Origin: Halichondria panicea
Taxonomy: Eukaryota; Porifera; Demospongiae; Suberitida; Halichondriidae
NCBI RefSeq assembly: GCF_963675165.1
Contig: NC_087392.1
Span: 4,051,442-4,115,441 of the forward strand
DNA length: 64,000 nucleotides
Direction: 5' to 3'
How positions within the stretch are numbered: position 1 is the first letter of the stretch; each line of letters begins with the position of its first letter. Made by a program: the position numbers and the translations under genes. Positions 15,001 through 25,200 of this stretch are shown here, piece by piece. The notes under the pieces were generated by a model. The model saw only the letters and a list, made by a program, of their open reading frames with translations. It searched no databases and was not told the DNA's origin.

Positions 15001-16092
15001 AAAATGTCATTGCAGCGGTTACCATGGAGACGGGCCTGCTTATGCGTACAACCATGTGGCACTGCTGTTTATCAATTAAGTGGGTGGATCAAGGCGTGGT
15101 TTATCTATTCTATTATGGCATATTCAGTTATTCAGCCTGCCTCTGGAACCAAGGTGTCCGGATAATCAAGGTTCCACTGTACTTAAAAGTGCAGTCTCTA
15201 TATAATAGTTAGACACTGTTTAGGAAGTTTCTACATGATTTAGAAGCCCAAAAGGCAGGTTGTAGTATCCCGAACGCAGTGAGGGTTCTACTAGCCGTGA
15301 GGGCTTCTAAATTATGTGGAAACTTCGTCTAAGCATTTTAGATCATAGCAACCATAGCCAATCAGATTTGAATGTTCTTTGCTACATGATTTTCTAAGTG
15401 AAGTACATGATTTTCTAAGTAAGTACATGATTTTCTAAGTTGGATAGAACACTTCCTTTAGCCAATCAGATTGCAGTATTTATGGCAAACATGATCTAAA
15501 TCTGTTTTGATGTCTTTGTTTGGAGCTCATAATAATTATGCACACAGTAGTGTGGCTTGCACATGCTCAAAGCATGCATGTGTGCAATACAAATTAGGTA
15601 ATTATAGATGCAAGGAATAAGGATGGAATTACATTATGCATCCATATGCTGCCAGTCTGCTGCATGTCATCAGTTCCTACACGAGAACACTTCTATTTTC
15701 CCCAATAATTAGTTATATGGTGTCTGTGAATGTAGACGTTAGGTACATGAACTGGTGATGTACATGCAGCACACTAGACATTAACTACACTCTTTTTTCT
15801 TTTTTTCCCACTTTCGAATTACACACCATAATTTATGGACAATGCTCGCTTGGCCCATGGGTTTTTGTAAGCCCGGATGGGGATACTTTATTAATTTCGT
15901 TACCTGATTAGGTTAACCCTTATTGAGGTTGAAGCCTTGTATTAAGTTTTGATGTCCATTATGCAGAACAAATGGAAGACTGCACTGAATGCTAAGGATG
16001 CAGAGCTTGATCGATTCAGACAGGAACTAGACACCTTGCTAGGGACTCTCCAGGTGCTTCAGGAAAAAGCCTCAATACCACAAACACACTAG
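1..16092 (+). CDS. CEP162: CEP162 (centrosomal protein 162), C-terminal part, 5' truncated
   Basis: Eleven exons, all GT/AG with consistent phase: <1-99, 742-1067, 2361-2487, 4949-5045, 5366-5457, 7726-7833, 9258-9374, 13300-13449, 14222-14274, 14518-14602, 15967-16092 (stop TAG). They give 459 residues of almost continuous charged coiled coil (heptad-like L/E/K/Q runs). Recognition rests on motifs recalled from vertebrate CEP162/KIAA1009: 'KRFPNSLSALILAS' in exon 2, 'ESGRSLRALQQRYTAME' in exon 3, and a terminal exon with 'KWKTALNAKDAELDRFRQE'. In vertebrates CEP162 is an axoneme/centriole distal-end protein that promotes ciliary transition-zone assembly. The N-terminal part lies upstream of the window. 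The donor after 14274 (GTGATC) is weak but keeps frame. Introns reach 3.9 kb and hold most of the local transposons. Alternative: another long coiled-coil centrosomal protein; I favour CEP162. Confidence 0.8.
100..741 (+). other. CEP162 intron, AT-rich, no gene seen
   Basis: A 642-bp intron between the first two visible CEP162 exons. It is rich in self-complementary TACATGTA and GTATGTA motifs. I see no transposon ends or coding potential. Confidence 0.6.
1101..2187 (-). mobile_element. Two head-to-tail Helitron-like non-autonomous elements
   Basis: On the minus strand, the copy ending at 1101 terminates in a GCACTTTAGTGC near-palindrome followed by CTCTAG and then T, as Helitron 3' ends do (hairpin, CTRR, insertion before T). 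A second copy with a diverged end starts at about 1648 and runs to a GC-rich end at about 2187 (CCCGAGGCGCG on the minus strand). Both contain the family hallmark 'ATGCTGTAAAYGCAGTGCT...CATCCAGGTGAGT' (plus strand), which looks like an exon end plus a 5' splice site. Related copies lie near 27.9, 39.3, 57.9, 60.9 and 61.8 kb. The Helitron assignment is inference; no TC 5' end was identified. Confidence 0.45.
2872..3124. mobile_element. hAT-like MITE, 253 bp
   Basis: Perfect 16-bp terminal inverted repeats, CAGGGTGTCATACAGG and its complement, bound a 253-bp non-coding element inside a CEP162 intron. CAGGG ends are typical of hAT elements. The flanks hold 'gtatgcat(g)' and 'gtatgtat', a plausible but imperfect 8-bp target duplication. 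Confidence 0.65.
7049..7630. mobile_element. Foldback-type inverted-repeat element in CEP162 intron
   Basis: About 200 bp at 7049-7262 recurs, inverted and diverged, at 7421-7630. The outer ends read 'attagcttcacggaagttaatt' (left) against 'aacataacatccttttccgtgaagctcata' (right), shown here only in part for orientation: key shared words are TTCACGGAA, CCAAATTTGG, TCCCACATGTAAG, GAATATCCTCTC and TTTCTACTGTG. The middle (about 160 bp) is unique. Transcribed as part of the CEP162 pre-mRNA it would fold into a long imperfect hairpin. No ORF belongs to it. Confidence 0.6.
8833..8868. repeat. 13-bp perfect stem-loop
   Basis: TGTTCAATGCTGG at 8833-8845 pairs perfectly with 8856-8868 across a 10-nt loop, in a CEP162 intron. 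Nothing shows that it is processed; it could be a relic of an inverted-repeat element. Confidence 0.5.
8971..9178. mobile_element. TA-flanked MITE, diverged member of the CCGTATAG family
   Basis: The 208-bp element is flanked by TA on both sides. Its ends (CCGTACGTACGGGTATTATTT... and ...AATATACTCGCTATACGG) match, with divergence, the ends of the two near-identical 330-bp elements at 27570 and 33728. It shares the internal words GAGGGTATAAAT and 'gcgaaaacc'. It lies 79 bp upstream of a CEP162 exon. Confidence 0.55.
9233..9257 (+). repeat. (CA)n microsatellite forming a 3' splice site tract
   Basis: An uninterrupted CA run ends in CACAG directly at the exon that starts at 9258. The run takes the place normally held by a polypyrimidine tract. 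Confidence 0.75.
9375..13299 (+). other. Largest CEP162 intron (3.9 kb) with local duplications
   Basis: No gene is supported here. A 40-bp sequence at 11372-11411 is repeated directly at 11444-11483. A degenerate three-copy tandem repeat (units of about 105-125 bp carrying TGCTTCTTAATTT, TGAAATCTATA and GCTCATA) spans about 11949-12280. A short open stretch on the minus strand near 9934-10500 looks weakly coding-like but has several stops and no recognisable domain. Confidence 0.5.
13469..14072. mobile_element. Mutator-like non-autonomous element, 604 bp
   Basis: The first 53 bases (TAGTCTCGAATACCCGCC...) are the exact reverse complement of the last 53. The element is flanked by the same 9 bases, CTGTTGTTA, at 13460-13468 and 14073-14081. 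Long perfect TIRs plus a 9-bp target duplication are the signature of Mutator/MULE-type transposons. No transposase is encoded: the 104-codon open frame inside has no recognisable motif. The insertion lies 20 bp downstream of a CEP162 5' splice site. The perfect TIRs suggest a recent insertion. Confidence 0.85.
14927..15179. mobile_element. TA-flanked MITE with pogo/Tc1-like ends, 253 bp
   Basis: The ends CTGTAGAACCTCGATTATCC and the complement of CAGTGGAACCTTGATTATCC form imperfect TIRs flanked by TA dinucleotides. The family recurs at 62992-63379 and, degraded, near 40130. The superfamily (Tc1/mariner, pogo-like) is inferred from the TA target and the end sequence. Confidence 0.65.
15210..15345. 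repeat. Hairpin-forming inverted repeat followed by a 3x tandem repeat
   Basis: GAAGTTTCTACATGATTTAG at 15224 onward pairs imperfectly with 15301-15326 around a central segment of about 50 bp. Just downstream, TACATGATTTTCTAAGT is repeated three times (15383-15440). Likely a decayed MITE. Confidence 0.5.
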
Positions 16093-16128
16093 CTACAATT
16101 AACTCAATAAGACTGTATTTCCTTGTCT

Positions 16129-16134
16129 TTTATT
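16129..16134 (-). terminator. Candidate CYB5R4 polyadenylation signal AATAAA
   Basis: AATAAA on the minus strand, 377 bp beyond the CYB5R4 stop and only 37 bp past the CEP162 stop on the opposite strand. If used, the two convergent transcripts overlap at their 3' ends. It is a hexamer match only. Confidence 0.35.
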
Positions 16135-16510
16135 GCAGCCATCATCACTTCAGTCATGCATTTTTTTTCAATGCGTCTTTGTACATGCATGTACATATAT
16201 AATAAGTACATTACTATGTTACCAATGCAAGTGTCGATCAAGCATTTTCCCACTGTACGCTGTTATTTAGGGGCACTATTAATTGTCGCTATTTTAATAG
16301 TCGTTCGTTCATTTTCAAAATCTTTTCAGCAAACAGGCACAAATAAGTTATGATGTGAATGCAAGTCGGTATACAATGATCATGAGTTCCCTTAAAAAAA
16401 ATAATTTGATACTGTCATAATGTGTACAGTACATGCGATACAATTAAAACACAAAGAGCTTGGTAGGTTCGAAATATGCCAGGTTATAATAATGTGATGG
16501 CTGTGAGTGT

Positions 16511-19500
16511 TCACATAAAGCAGTGGATGCAATCGTCAGGGTAATCCTCGTCCAATAACAAGCTACAGGAGGAGAAAAAACAAGAGGTCATTCATATTAA
16601 TTACTTCGTGTTGTGTGACATGTGAAGTTAATGGAGGCTACAGTCAGTACATGCAGCTATAGTGCAGTGCTATACTCACTTGCTAATGGCGGCTGTGAAC
16701 TGACAGGGTCCACAGATGCATACCAATGTCTTGTTGCGCTCGTCATTATCAGAGGGTAGGTAGCTTCTCAGGAGAGTGCTGTTGATACGACCTTTGACTC
16801 CATCACTCGGAAGAGTGTCCTTGGTATCGGAGAGGACATGAACAACTTCGAACCTGGACAGCAGAAATAAATTTTGATAAATTACAAATTCATATAGCCA
16901 TCAATCCTAGAAAGTGTACGTAACTCTTAATAAGTAGTTCCATGGCAACTAACCATGTACGTGAGTGAATTTTATGAATTTGTTTCAGTGGAATTTGACA
17001 CCAGGCATTGTAATGGTTTCCATGGTTCCCTAATTGTCTATCGCTGAGTTTCGTCTATAATATCTCACTATTTGTTTATCAACAGCACTTGATATCATGT
17101 GTCACTTAGGATGACAAATTAAAACCCTCTAAGTTAACAGTCGTCAGGAAATCAAGGGCTTTCATATTGTAGGATATAATACTAATTTAGGTGTTTAGCC
17201 AACAAATTATGCTTTACAACGTTATGCAAAGAAAACTTCGTTAATTGAGTTTTCCAGCACACGAGTTGTTGTCAAAACAACAAGACCCACCTTTCTGATT
17301 CCATCTTTGCAATCTGTCGCATTTCATCCTTCCACCAAATGTCACTCTCTGTCTTGTTAGCAAAGAGGAGCTTGGCAGTGCTTGTCGGACACTCTGCGTG
17401 TTCCCTTTGTTTGTTGGTAGAGCCGTCTGTTTGGTTATCACTCGTCTCCTGTTCTCTAGCCACCAGCTCAGTGTGAAAGAAGTCACGAAGCAACTTCACC
17501 ATTGGCGTGAAACCTACACGTACAGACAAAAGTAAACTCAATGTCACTAGTACACTAATATAAACACACTTCCAGTGGAGTATAAGATAAAAACGAAGAT
17601 TCATTAATACAAAATGTCTGTAATAATTCTAATGCAATTGGCTTACCAGAGCCTGCTGCCACTAGCACGAGATTCGTATTGGCCATTTTTGCCGAGTTGA
17701 ATGTCCCGTCCGGATCGCTCAGCCACACTTCGTCACCTAGGTAACAATGAGGAATGCAGACATGTGAGTGTGAGCTCAGTGTATTCCCAGCAGACTGAAT
17801 GCAATAGTGATAGCCACGCAGTATAAACTAGTAATCAAACGGTATGCATGGTATTTGATGTTGACTCTTGATATCACACCCCCCCTCCCCACATACAACC
17901 TTATAGCTGGCATCCCATGGAACATGTTATTAAAAAGAAGGGGTTTGTAACAAAACATGAACTATTGTTAAAAACTTTTTGCAGCTTGTAATAATTATTA
18001 CAAGTGTTATTTGTTTGTCAGTGATACAAAAATGTAACAAGCATGTATAACAACGTGTACTGTGGGATTTTCTCACCTATATTCAAGTCGGAGAGGTACC
18101 GCGACATTTTACCGTCTTTGTACAATTTGACCATGAGCTGGACGCTCCGCCCCTCTACGTGGGCGGGTGTGTGACGTGTGAGGTCTTCGTTGGAGCATAT
18201 CGGAGTGTAGCTACGCGTAATGCTTTCTCCATCGACCTCGGCTCGCACGGCTAAGTGATGGCCGGTGGGTACGTTGAGGTAAGAGCCCGCTGGAACACGA
18301 AGAGTGAAGACCTTGGAGTCATGAGTAATTGAGGTAATGGCTTCAACGGTAGTTGGATGATATTTTGTATCTGTAAGTGTATGCGTGTTTGTTTGTATTG
18401 ATGAATGTGTACAATAGGATTTCTAAGTGCCAAACAAGCTAGTGTTTCTAAGCGGTAGTGTACAAGTGTTAGGGCAACAATGAAACCAAAGGAAAAACAA
18501 TATAGGAGGAAGCCTGATATAAACACTGCATGTGTATGGGGAGTGCCACCTGTTGATGGGCAAATGTCAGGCCATATGCATTAATTATCAGTCTACGCCA
18601 ACTTCCTTGGGCAAGCACACAAACAATTAAATAATGTAACCACTAGTAATTAGGTGTGAGCCCACAAAAGGGGGGCGGGCATATTATAGCAGGAAGAATG
18701 AGTTGAAATGCTCAGAACAAGAATTCATATTTAAGTGTCCAGAGGTACGTATTCCTTCCAAGAAAAATGTAGCTCACCCCTATTGTGCTTGAGGTAGAGG
18801 TTGAGATGGCCAGGACTGAATGTTCCAATGCTGGTCCACAGTTCTTGGCTATCGTGCTTCTTGAGGGTAATCTCTACTCGGCTACCAGTCACAGTCACTG
18901 TGTGTGTGTGTGGGTGGTGGTGATGTGTGAGGGTGTGTACTCTGTGACTAGCTCATGAGTTAATATAGTTATTACTATGCATGGTGATTGTGTATACATT
19001 GCCAGCATCAGTGGGATTGTTTAAACTATTCCGCATTTCTTAAAACCAATAGTGTATAGAATATCAATTGTTTGTCCAAGTCTCCTACACACAAGTAACT
19101 CAATTTCAAGCATAACATACACACAGCTGCATTTACCTTGAGAGCTGACAATTGTCTGCTCCAGCTCTGTAGTGTGTTGAGAGGAGAGAGAGAGAGAGAG
19201 AAATGAATTAACGGCTTACAGTAAATATTTTGTCTAAAAAACGCTATTGGCGCCTCTGTAATATACTTCACAGCATACACATGGGCCACTTGTACGAAAA
19301 CTCCATAACCCCACAACCTTTACTGCACTTAGAAATCATCAGGGGTTTTCCTGCTCAAAGAATCCTTGCTCTTAATGTATCTTAAGAACTACGTCTATTG
19401 GAGCCGTACTGCTCTAGTGGGCTTACCAATATTGAGCTCATACACCCAGTCATTGATGAAAATTGTGGCTTCAAAATGTCTGCCATTCAAGTCGATAATC

Positions 19501-21737
19501 ACATCAGAGCACTTCATGGTCTACAGGAAGGTTGAGGTTAGTAATTTACTTCACAGGGGGCAATTTAGTGTGATTCACTTACGTTGCATTGAGTCACCAC
19601 ACGAATATTGATGGCTTTTTCACTCTGTATCCAGTCGAACCTGCAGCAGCAAAAACACCACACTAGCTTATTGCCATGACAATTATAATGTGAATGTCAT
19701 GCACGTATTACTACTGGTACCTTGCATATTACACTAGCTATATGCAGTATACTGTAAAGTTTACACAATTCAATTTACAACTTAAGGCAATTCCTACTTT
19801 GGATAGGGCTTTGTGACATCCGAGTTCTTCCTTGCTCTATCCTCAGGTACTATCAGTCTTCCAGCAGATTCCTCTGCTTCATGCCTCTCCTCAGACAGAG
19901 GCAGCTGCTTCGTCACAGATGGTACGAACAATTTCACAGGGCTTTCGGGGGAGTCCTGTTTACTACCGTCGTGTTCTGGGGGTAGACATTGAGGTCATTA
20001 AATGGCTGGCATTGGTGTTGATTCACCCCAAAGAACACTAAACCAATTGGCCACCTGTTCTGGGCTGCGTGCACCACAGTTTTAATGCAAACACGCACGA
20101 GGAAACCATGCAAAAATTATCCCACAAGTGTATACAGCTTCTTCAAAGAAAATTGAATTATGAGCTCGATTGTGTTAAGTACATGTACACGCAAATCTAG
20201 CGATAACATAAAAGATCCTTACCTTCGCATGCCACTGCGGCTTGAGTAGCCCCTCGACGTTGTTGCAGATTTGTCAGCGCTTGCAATGGTACTGTAAATG
20301 CAAACGATAATGTAAGTTGAATGCCATGTGTACATACATCTCCATGGATAAGCTACCCTAATGTATAATATGTCCTTTGTCAGAACCATGCATTGGTCTT
20401 CTTGACTTAAGGACCATATTTGCACACAACAGGATTAGGACACTTCCTATACGTACACACTATTGCACTTCAGTACTGTGACTTCATATTGTGGTTTTGC
20501 GGCTATAAGGGTGCCGTGGTCAATTGTTCACTAGAGATGTAAGTGGGTAACAATGCCCACCACTTAATTAAACCATTAACCTAAACACTGTATTACATAC
20601 ATGTACATGCAGTAAACAACTCCATAACTTATGGTGCATTTTCAAACTGAATACGGGACACTTTCAGCCATAAAAATAATATCCCCATAAAACAATGCTT
20701 TAATTCCATCCTCAATTTCTACATAATTATGCAGATAACCTCCCTTCAAAAAACAAATTAATTTAACACGAGACATACACTCCATGACTATAATTACAAC
20801 ACGTACATGATCCTAATTTGAGGGAGGAAGACCGAATCCTAGCTCCAGCCTCTGCGATTTTCATACTGTTTCGACGGTGGGTGGAGGGAGAGTTGGGTAC
20901 AAGGGGGCCAACAAAGCAAAACTTGAGCATTGACTCGATGTTCACTCTTGCATGAACCTGCCCAAAAAAATGTTTACAGTCAGATATGCAAAAATTTGGG
21001 TGGCAAGCCATGTGTTGACATTCGGTTGGTCGGCCCGAAGTGTTAATAGTGATACATATAGCACCTTGCATGCAGACGCACAGTTGTTTGAAAACATGCA
21101 TCAATTTGACAATTCCTAGCATAAAGTAGCCGGAAAATGAGCAATATACCTACACATGCCGCAAGCATGTAGGTCATAAGTTACTCGCATACAGAAATCA
21201 TCTAGTAACATAGATCACTGCATGTATATACCTCGTCAAAGAGAATAGTTGCGTCCTTTCCAGCGGCTTTCAGAAGATCTTCAACACCTCCTGGGTGGAA
21301 TTTCATGTAGGGACTGATGTTGTACACCTTGCCTGCAAAGGAGAGGTGGTTAAATTTTGCATGCATATCATTGTGCAAAATGATGCAGTATACTTACCTC
21401 TAATGGCGGTCCAAGCATCTTCTTTTGTGCAATGACGTGCAAGCTCCCTTTCACTAATGCCTCTGGGTGTTCCATCATTGCAGCAGAACTCAGTTTTCTT
21501 GCTTCTGCAGAGACGGATCCAATCTAGAAGACTGCAACCTTTTCCAAGCTTTGTCTTAGATTTGAGTTTTGCAATTCCTACGCTTGAAGGCATTGCTTCA
21601 CAAGGGCTTGCTGGTGTGAAAGTCCTTCTCAATGCGATGGCAGATTTTGGCAGCATTGGGAGGGTCAGAGTCATTGGAGGCTTCTTAGAGCAGGGGCTTT
21701 GAGGGGGGGTTGAAATGAGGGCTAGTGGACAAGACAT
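16511..21737 (-). CDS. CYB5R4: Cytochrome b5 reductase 4 (NCB5OR), complete
   Basis: Fourteen exons, in transcript order: 21737-21398, 21332-21232, 20957-20807, 20291-20223, 19975-19798, 19640-19583, 19520-19427, 19166-19137, 18897-18778, 18370-18077, 17736-17647, 17513-17291, 16853-16680, 16562-16511. All junctions keep frame; 657 residues (human 521). Domain order is that of NCB5OR: an N-terminal 'SLLDWIRL' signature, a cytochrome b5 domain with heme ligands H126 (HPGG) and H149 (VHARVN), a CS domain over about 280-380, then a b5-reductase module with the FAD motif RSYT (433-436), the nucleotide motif AAGSGFTPM (about 505-513) and C630-G-P. The soluble ER-associated family enzyme passes electrons from NAD(P)H to heme. 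The extra length lies in the N-terminus (about 55 residues) and in a long b5-CS linker rich in E/S/K. The start is the Met giving this N-terminus; a later Met is possible. Confidence 0.9.
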
Positions 21738-22201
21738 TGCTGCATGCAGAGATGTGGTTTTGCAGACTGCTTCAGTTAGCTATAGCTTTTGAGAGAAAAC
21801 AGTGAAGCAATTTTACAAATTTCTCTCTTGCATTCAACTCCACTGCAAATGAGCAACATGGTCCTTTGCAAAGGATACCACTTTTATAGGCTTTTCTCAA
21901 CGTCACAACAATTAATTATTGATAATGAGGTCTGTGGTTTCCTGAGGAATCTTGACAAAAGGTTTATTGAACAGAGACAATTTGACCGCCGCAGTGCACC
22001 GACATGATCTCTCCAGATACAGAGTATCATAATTTACAATTCTTTTCCTCTTTGCGCTGCTGCATGCCTTGTGAAATTCTCACACAATCACTTGACTTCT
22101 TGGAGCACTTTTTCACTTTCGGCCATGTGGAGTCTATTGCGCATGTGCACAATGCCCACCCACGTGCCACTCAAACAAATGTCAAGTCAGCTCTGAAAAG
22201 A
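21738..22201. promoter_or_regulatory. Shared promoter region of CYB5R4 and POLR2F
   Basis: Only 464 bp separate the two start codons, which point away from each other. The interval carries an NRF1-like near-palindrome GCGCATGTGC (22139-22148) and an E-box CACGTG about 20 bp further on, both nearer POLR2F. No clear TATA box was seen at either end. The promoter role is inferred from the geometry. Confidence 0.5.
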
Positions 22202-25200
22202 ATGGGAGACGAGGAGTGAGTGACTGTCGTTACTTAACTTATGCATAGATCTATGCCTCAAGCATTCTGTAATTATGCCTTTATTGTATCCAAGCTTCAG
22301 GATCCATCACACTGTACTAGTTCAATTCCATGTGATTTTACAATTTTTTTTATTGTTTATGGTTTTAATACGTAAATGCCGTGTTGTCCAGATCAATGAT
22401 GCTTATGCCATATTAATGTTTCCTTATCTGTTGAGTCATTCCTCTACTGTACTATCGCATCACTAGTCCACATCATAGTATTCATTTAGGTATTCCGTGT
22501 AAACCACTTTGTGTTTGTGTGCAGGTATGACGGTGGCGGTGGTGGGGACTTTAGTGGAGGGGAGGAGCCAATAGATGATTTTGATGATGCTGCAGTAGGT
22601 TACATTTTTATAAATACCATATCGCTGCCCTCACCAACCTGGGGGGGGGGGGGCACCTCAAAAATTAGCTAGTCAATTTTAAGCAATGAGCTTGTAAATA
22701 GACGCACCATTAATCTCAGAGGTTCCTAATGTCCCATTTCCAGTGCTTATTCTTGCGCTTCTAGTATAATTACATCATTTTTAAGGTGTGTGTGTGTTAA
22801 TGACATTATTGGGAACTGCTGTGGTAACCATGAAACTGAGCCATTGGAGTGATCTTTAAAGTGTTGAATGCAACTAGTGATGGTCAGTTAAACAAGAATC
22901 TCTACTTTCTTGTTAAGTCATTCAAATGAAAAATCCTCCTCTCGTTGTGTCCAACCTCCAAAGTGTGCCACTGTTCTAGAAAACTGTAGGAAACGTTATC
23001 ATAGCGGTTGCTGTATGACCACATTTGTGCAGTGGTGCAAGCCCCTATTAAAGCCTACAAGGAAATGTCCTTAGGAACTAGTATGTTTTCTGTACTCCCT
23101 TGAGCATAATCCCTTAGCTTTGTTGAAATTCCAATAGTATGCACATACTTTATCCCTACTGGTTGGTAGCCCATTGCTAATTTAACATGTTTGGCATTAA
23201 AATAATAATACACGGAATTGTTGTCTCCATTATTGTTGAGTGTCAATGTGGTATGTACTATTTTGGGGTTTTAATTTTCTGTGGCTAAATTTGCTGAGAT
23301 GCGGCATGAAATCTAACAAGTTAATGTAACCTCTCTTGTAACCTCTCTTGTACGTCTTGTATATTGGCTATGTAATCGTAACCACAATTGAATGCATAAT
23401 GGGGGTATTCTAAATTGATTAGGTCAAGTTTATTCTTGCCACAGACATCTAGGAAGTTTTGAGCCAGCTGCGCAAAATTCAAACATGTACATGTATGGTA
23501 TCCCGATTCGGAGAGTAATTATATTGGGAAGTGAACTAAATTTCGAGTGGTCCATATGCAATTATTACGATTGTTCAGAGGGTTGTTTCGGTGAAGCTAA
23601 GCTCTGCTGTAGAAGGTTTACAGTGCCACCTGCTCAGTGTTTGTTGTGGGCTGCATGGGAAGAATGAAGTGTGGCTTGCTTAATGTTCTGTGCAACACAA
23701 AGTCAATCCAAATTAAGTTACAAAAAGAGGTACTTACTTTATATTTGAAAACTGTTACTTAGGTGCTACGTACGTACAGTAGCATGCATTGTATGTGTGG
23801 GTAGTAAACCTTGGTATGGGTTTAATAGTGTTGGGAACATTTGATTGGGGCACCCCTAATTACCACTCAAGTTGTGTGTGTGTGTGTGCTTGCATGTGCA
23901 GCCTTTTAACTGGTAAGGGCTATATATCCGCATACTGTGAAGCTTCCATTTACTGCATAATGGTCAGCAACTGAAACCCCAGCCTGTCAATATTAAGATC
24001 ACTCTTCGGTTTTGACTAATAACCGAACTGTTGCTTATCCCTTCGCAACTAAAGTAGTACGTGTCATTTTGACTTGTTCAAATCATCATTGGAGAATGCA
24101 TGTTTCATTAACGCATGAGTAAGTCTTGTACATGTAGTTTCAGGATCATTGACTATAAATATAATGTACATGTATACATTTGTACAAAATGACAATTTTG
24201 TCTACGTGGTATATTTGCGATTGTCAACAAAGATGCATGCTTATACGGAAATTGGCATGGACTTGTTTAGCTTAGGTTTTGTAGACTACATCGCTGATAT
24301 GCCCACACCATAACATATCATGTGACGTACGGTTTGTTTACCTGTCTAACCTCCTTCATATTAATGATATTCATTGCTTTTCCTGGTCCCGTTGGTAATT
24401 AAACACCTGATCTGTATAAGCACCTAACCAGTGGCATCTTGTCTGGAAACTGTAGCTGTGCATTGGATTACACAAAATTAAAACAGTACTATAATTATGC
24501 ACCTACATGTATGTATAATTAAATTATACCTTTCTTAATTAGACTGTCCTGTTTCTGGTTATTTCACTGCACACACTATATAAAATATTGTAGCAATTAA
24601 GTCAGTGACTGGTGTTTCTGCATTCTTTCTGTCTGGTTGCTCCAGTTTTGTCTATCTGGCTACAAATAGTCATGTTCTGTCGCTCTAAGCGAACAAGTTA
24701 TTCCGCTGACATGACATATAAACGTTAATTACTGTTGACATACCATAGGATAGATACTCTCTGAACAATCGTAATAATTGTATGTGAACAGTCGAGAAGT
24801 TGTTCCCACGATAACATGGTTGTTAATAGTAGCTAGCGTACTTCTGTGTGTGTTTTAGAGGGTGGTATTTCTTTCAATTTCTTGAGTGCCTAATCACTTT
24901 GTGTGACAAATTCAACACTAGAATTCCAACAATCTGTGCAGTAATGTACAACTGAAACCAGAGCTCCCTCGTGTCGTATGATGTGAGTGATTATTATGTA
25001 GGTCATCTTGTACATTGTACGTATTATGATATGCACTTAAATGAGTTCTTCTGGCGTGTCTACGTACATGTGCAATATTATAGGATCACACAGTGTCATA
25101 TTGAGTCGTGTGGAAAATTTGTGTCTGACCATTAAAGGGATAGGCTAAAGGTTGAATTCCCTTTTGTTCTAATTCCACAAATGTGCATCATGTTTAGTCT

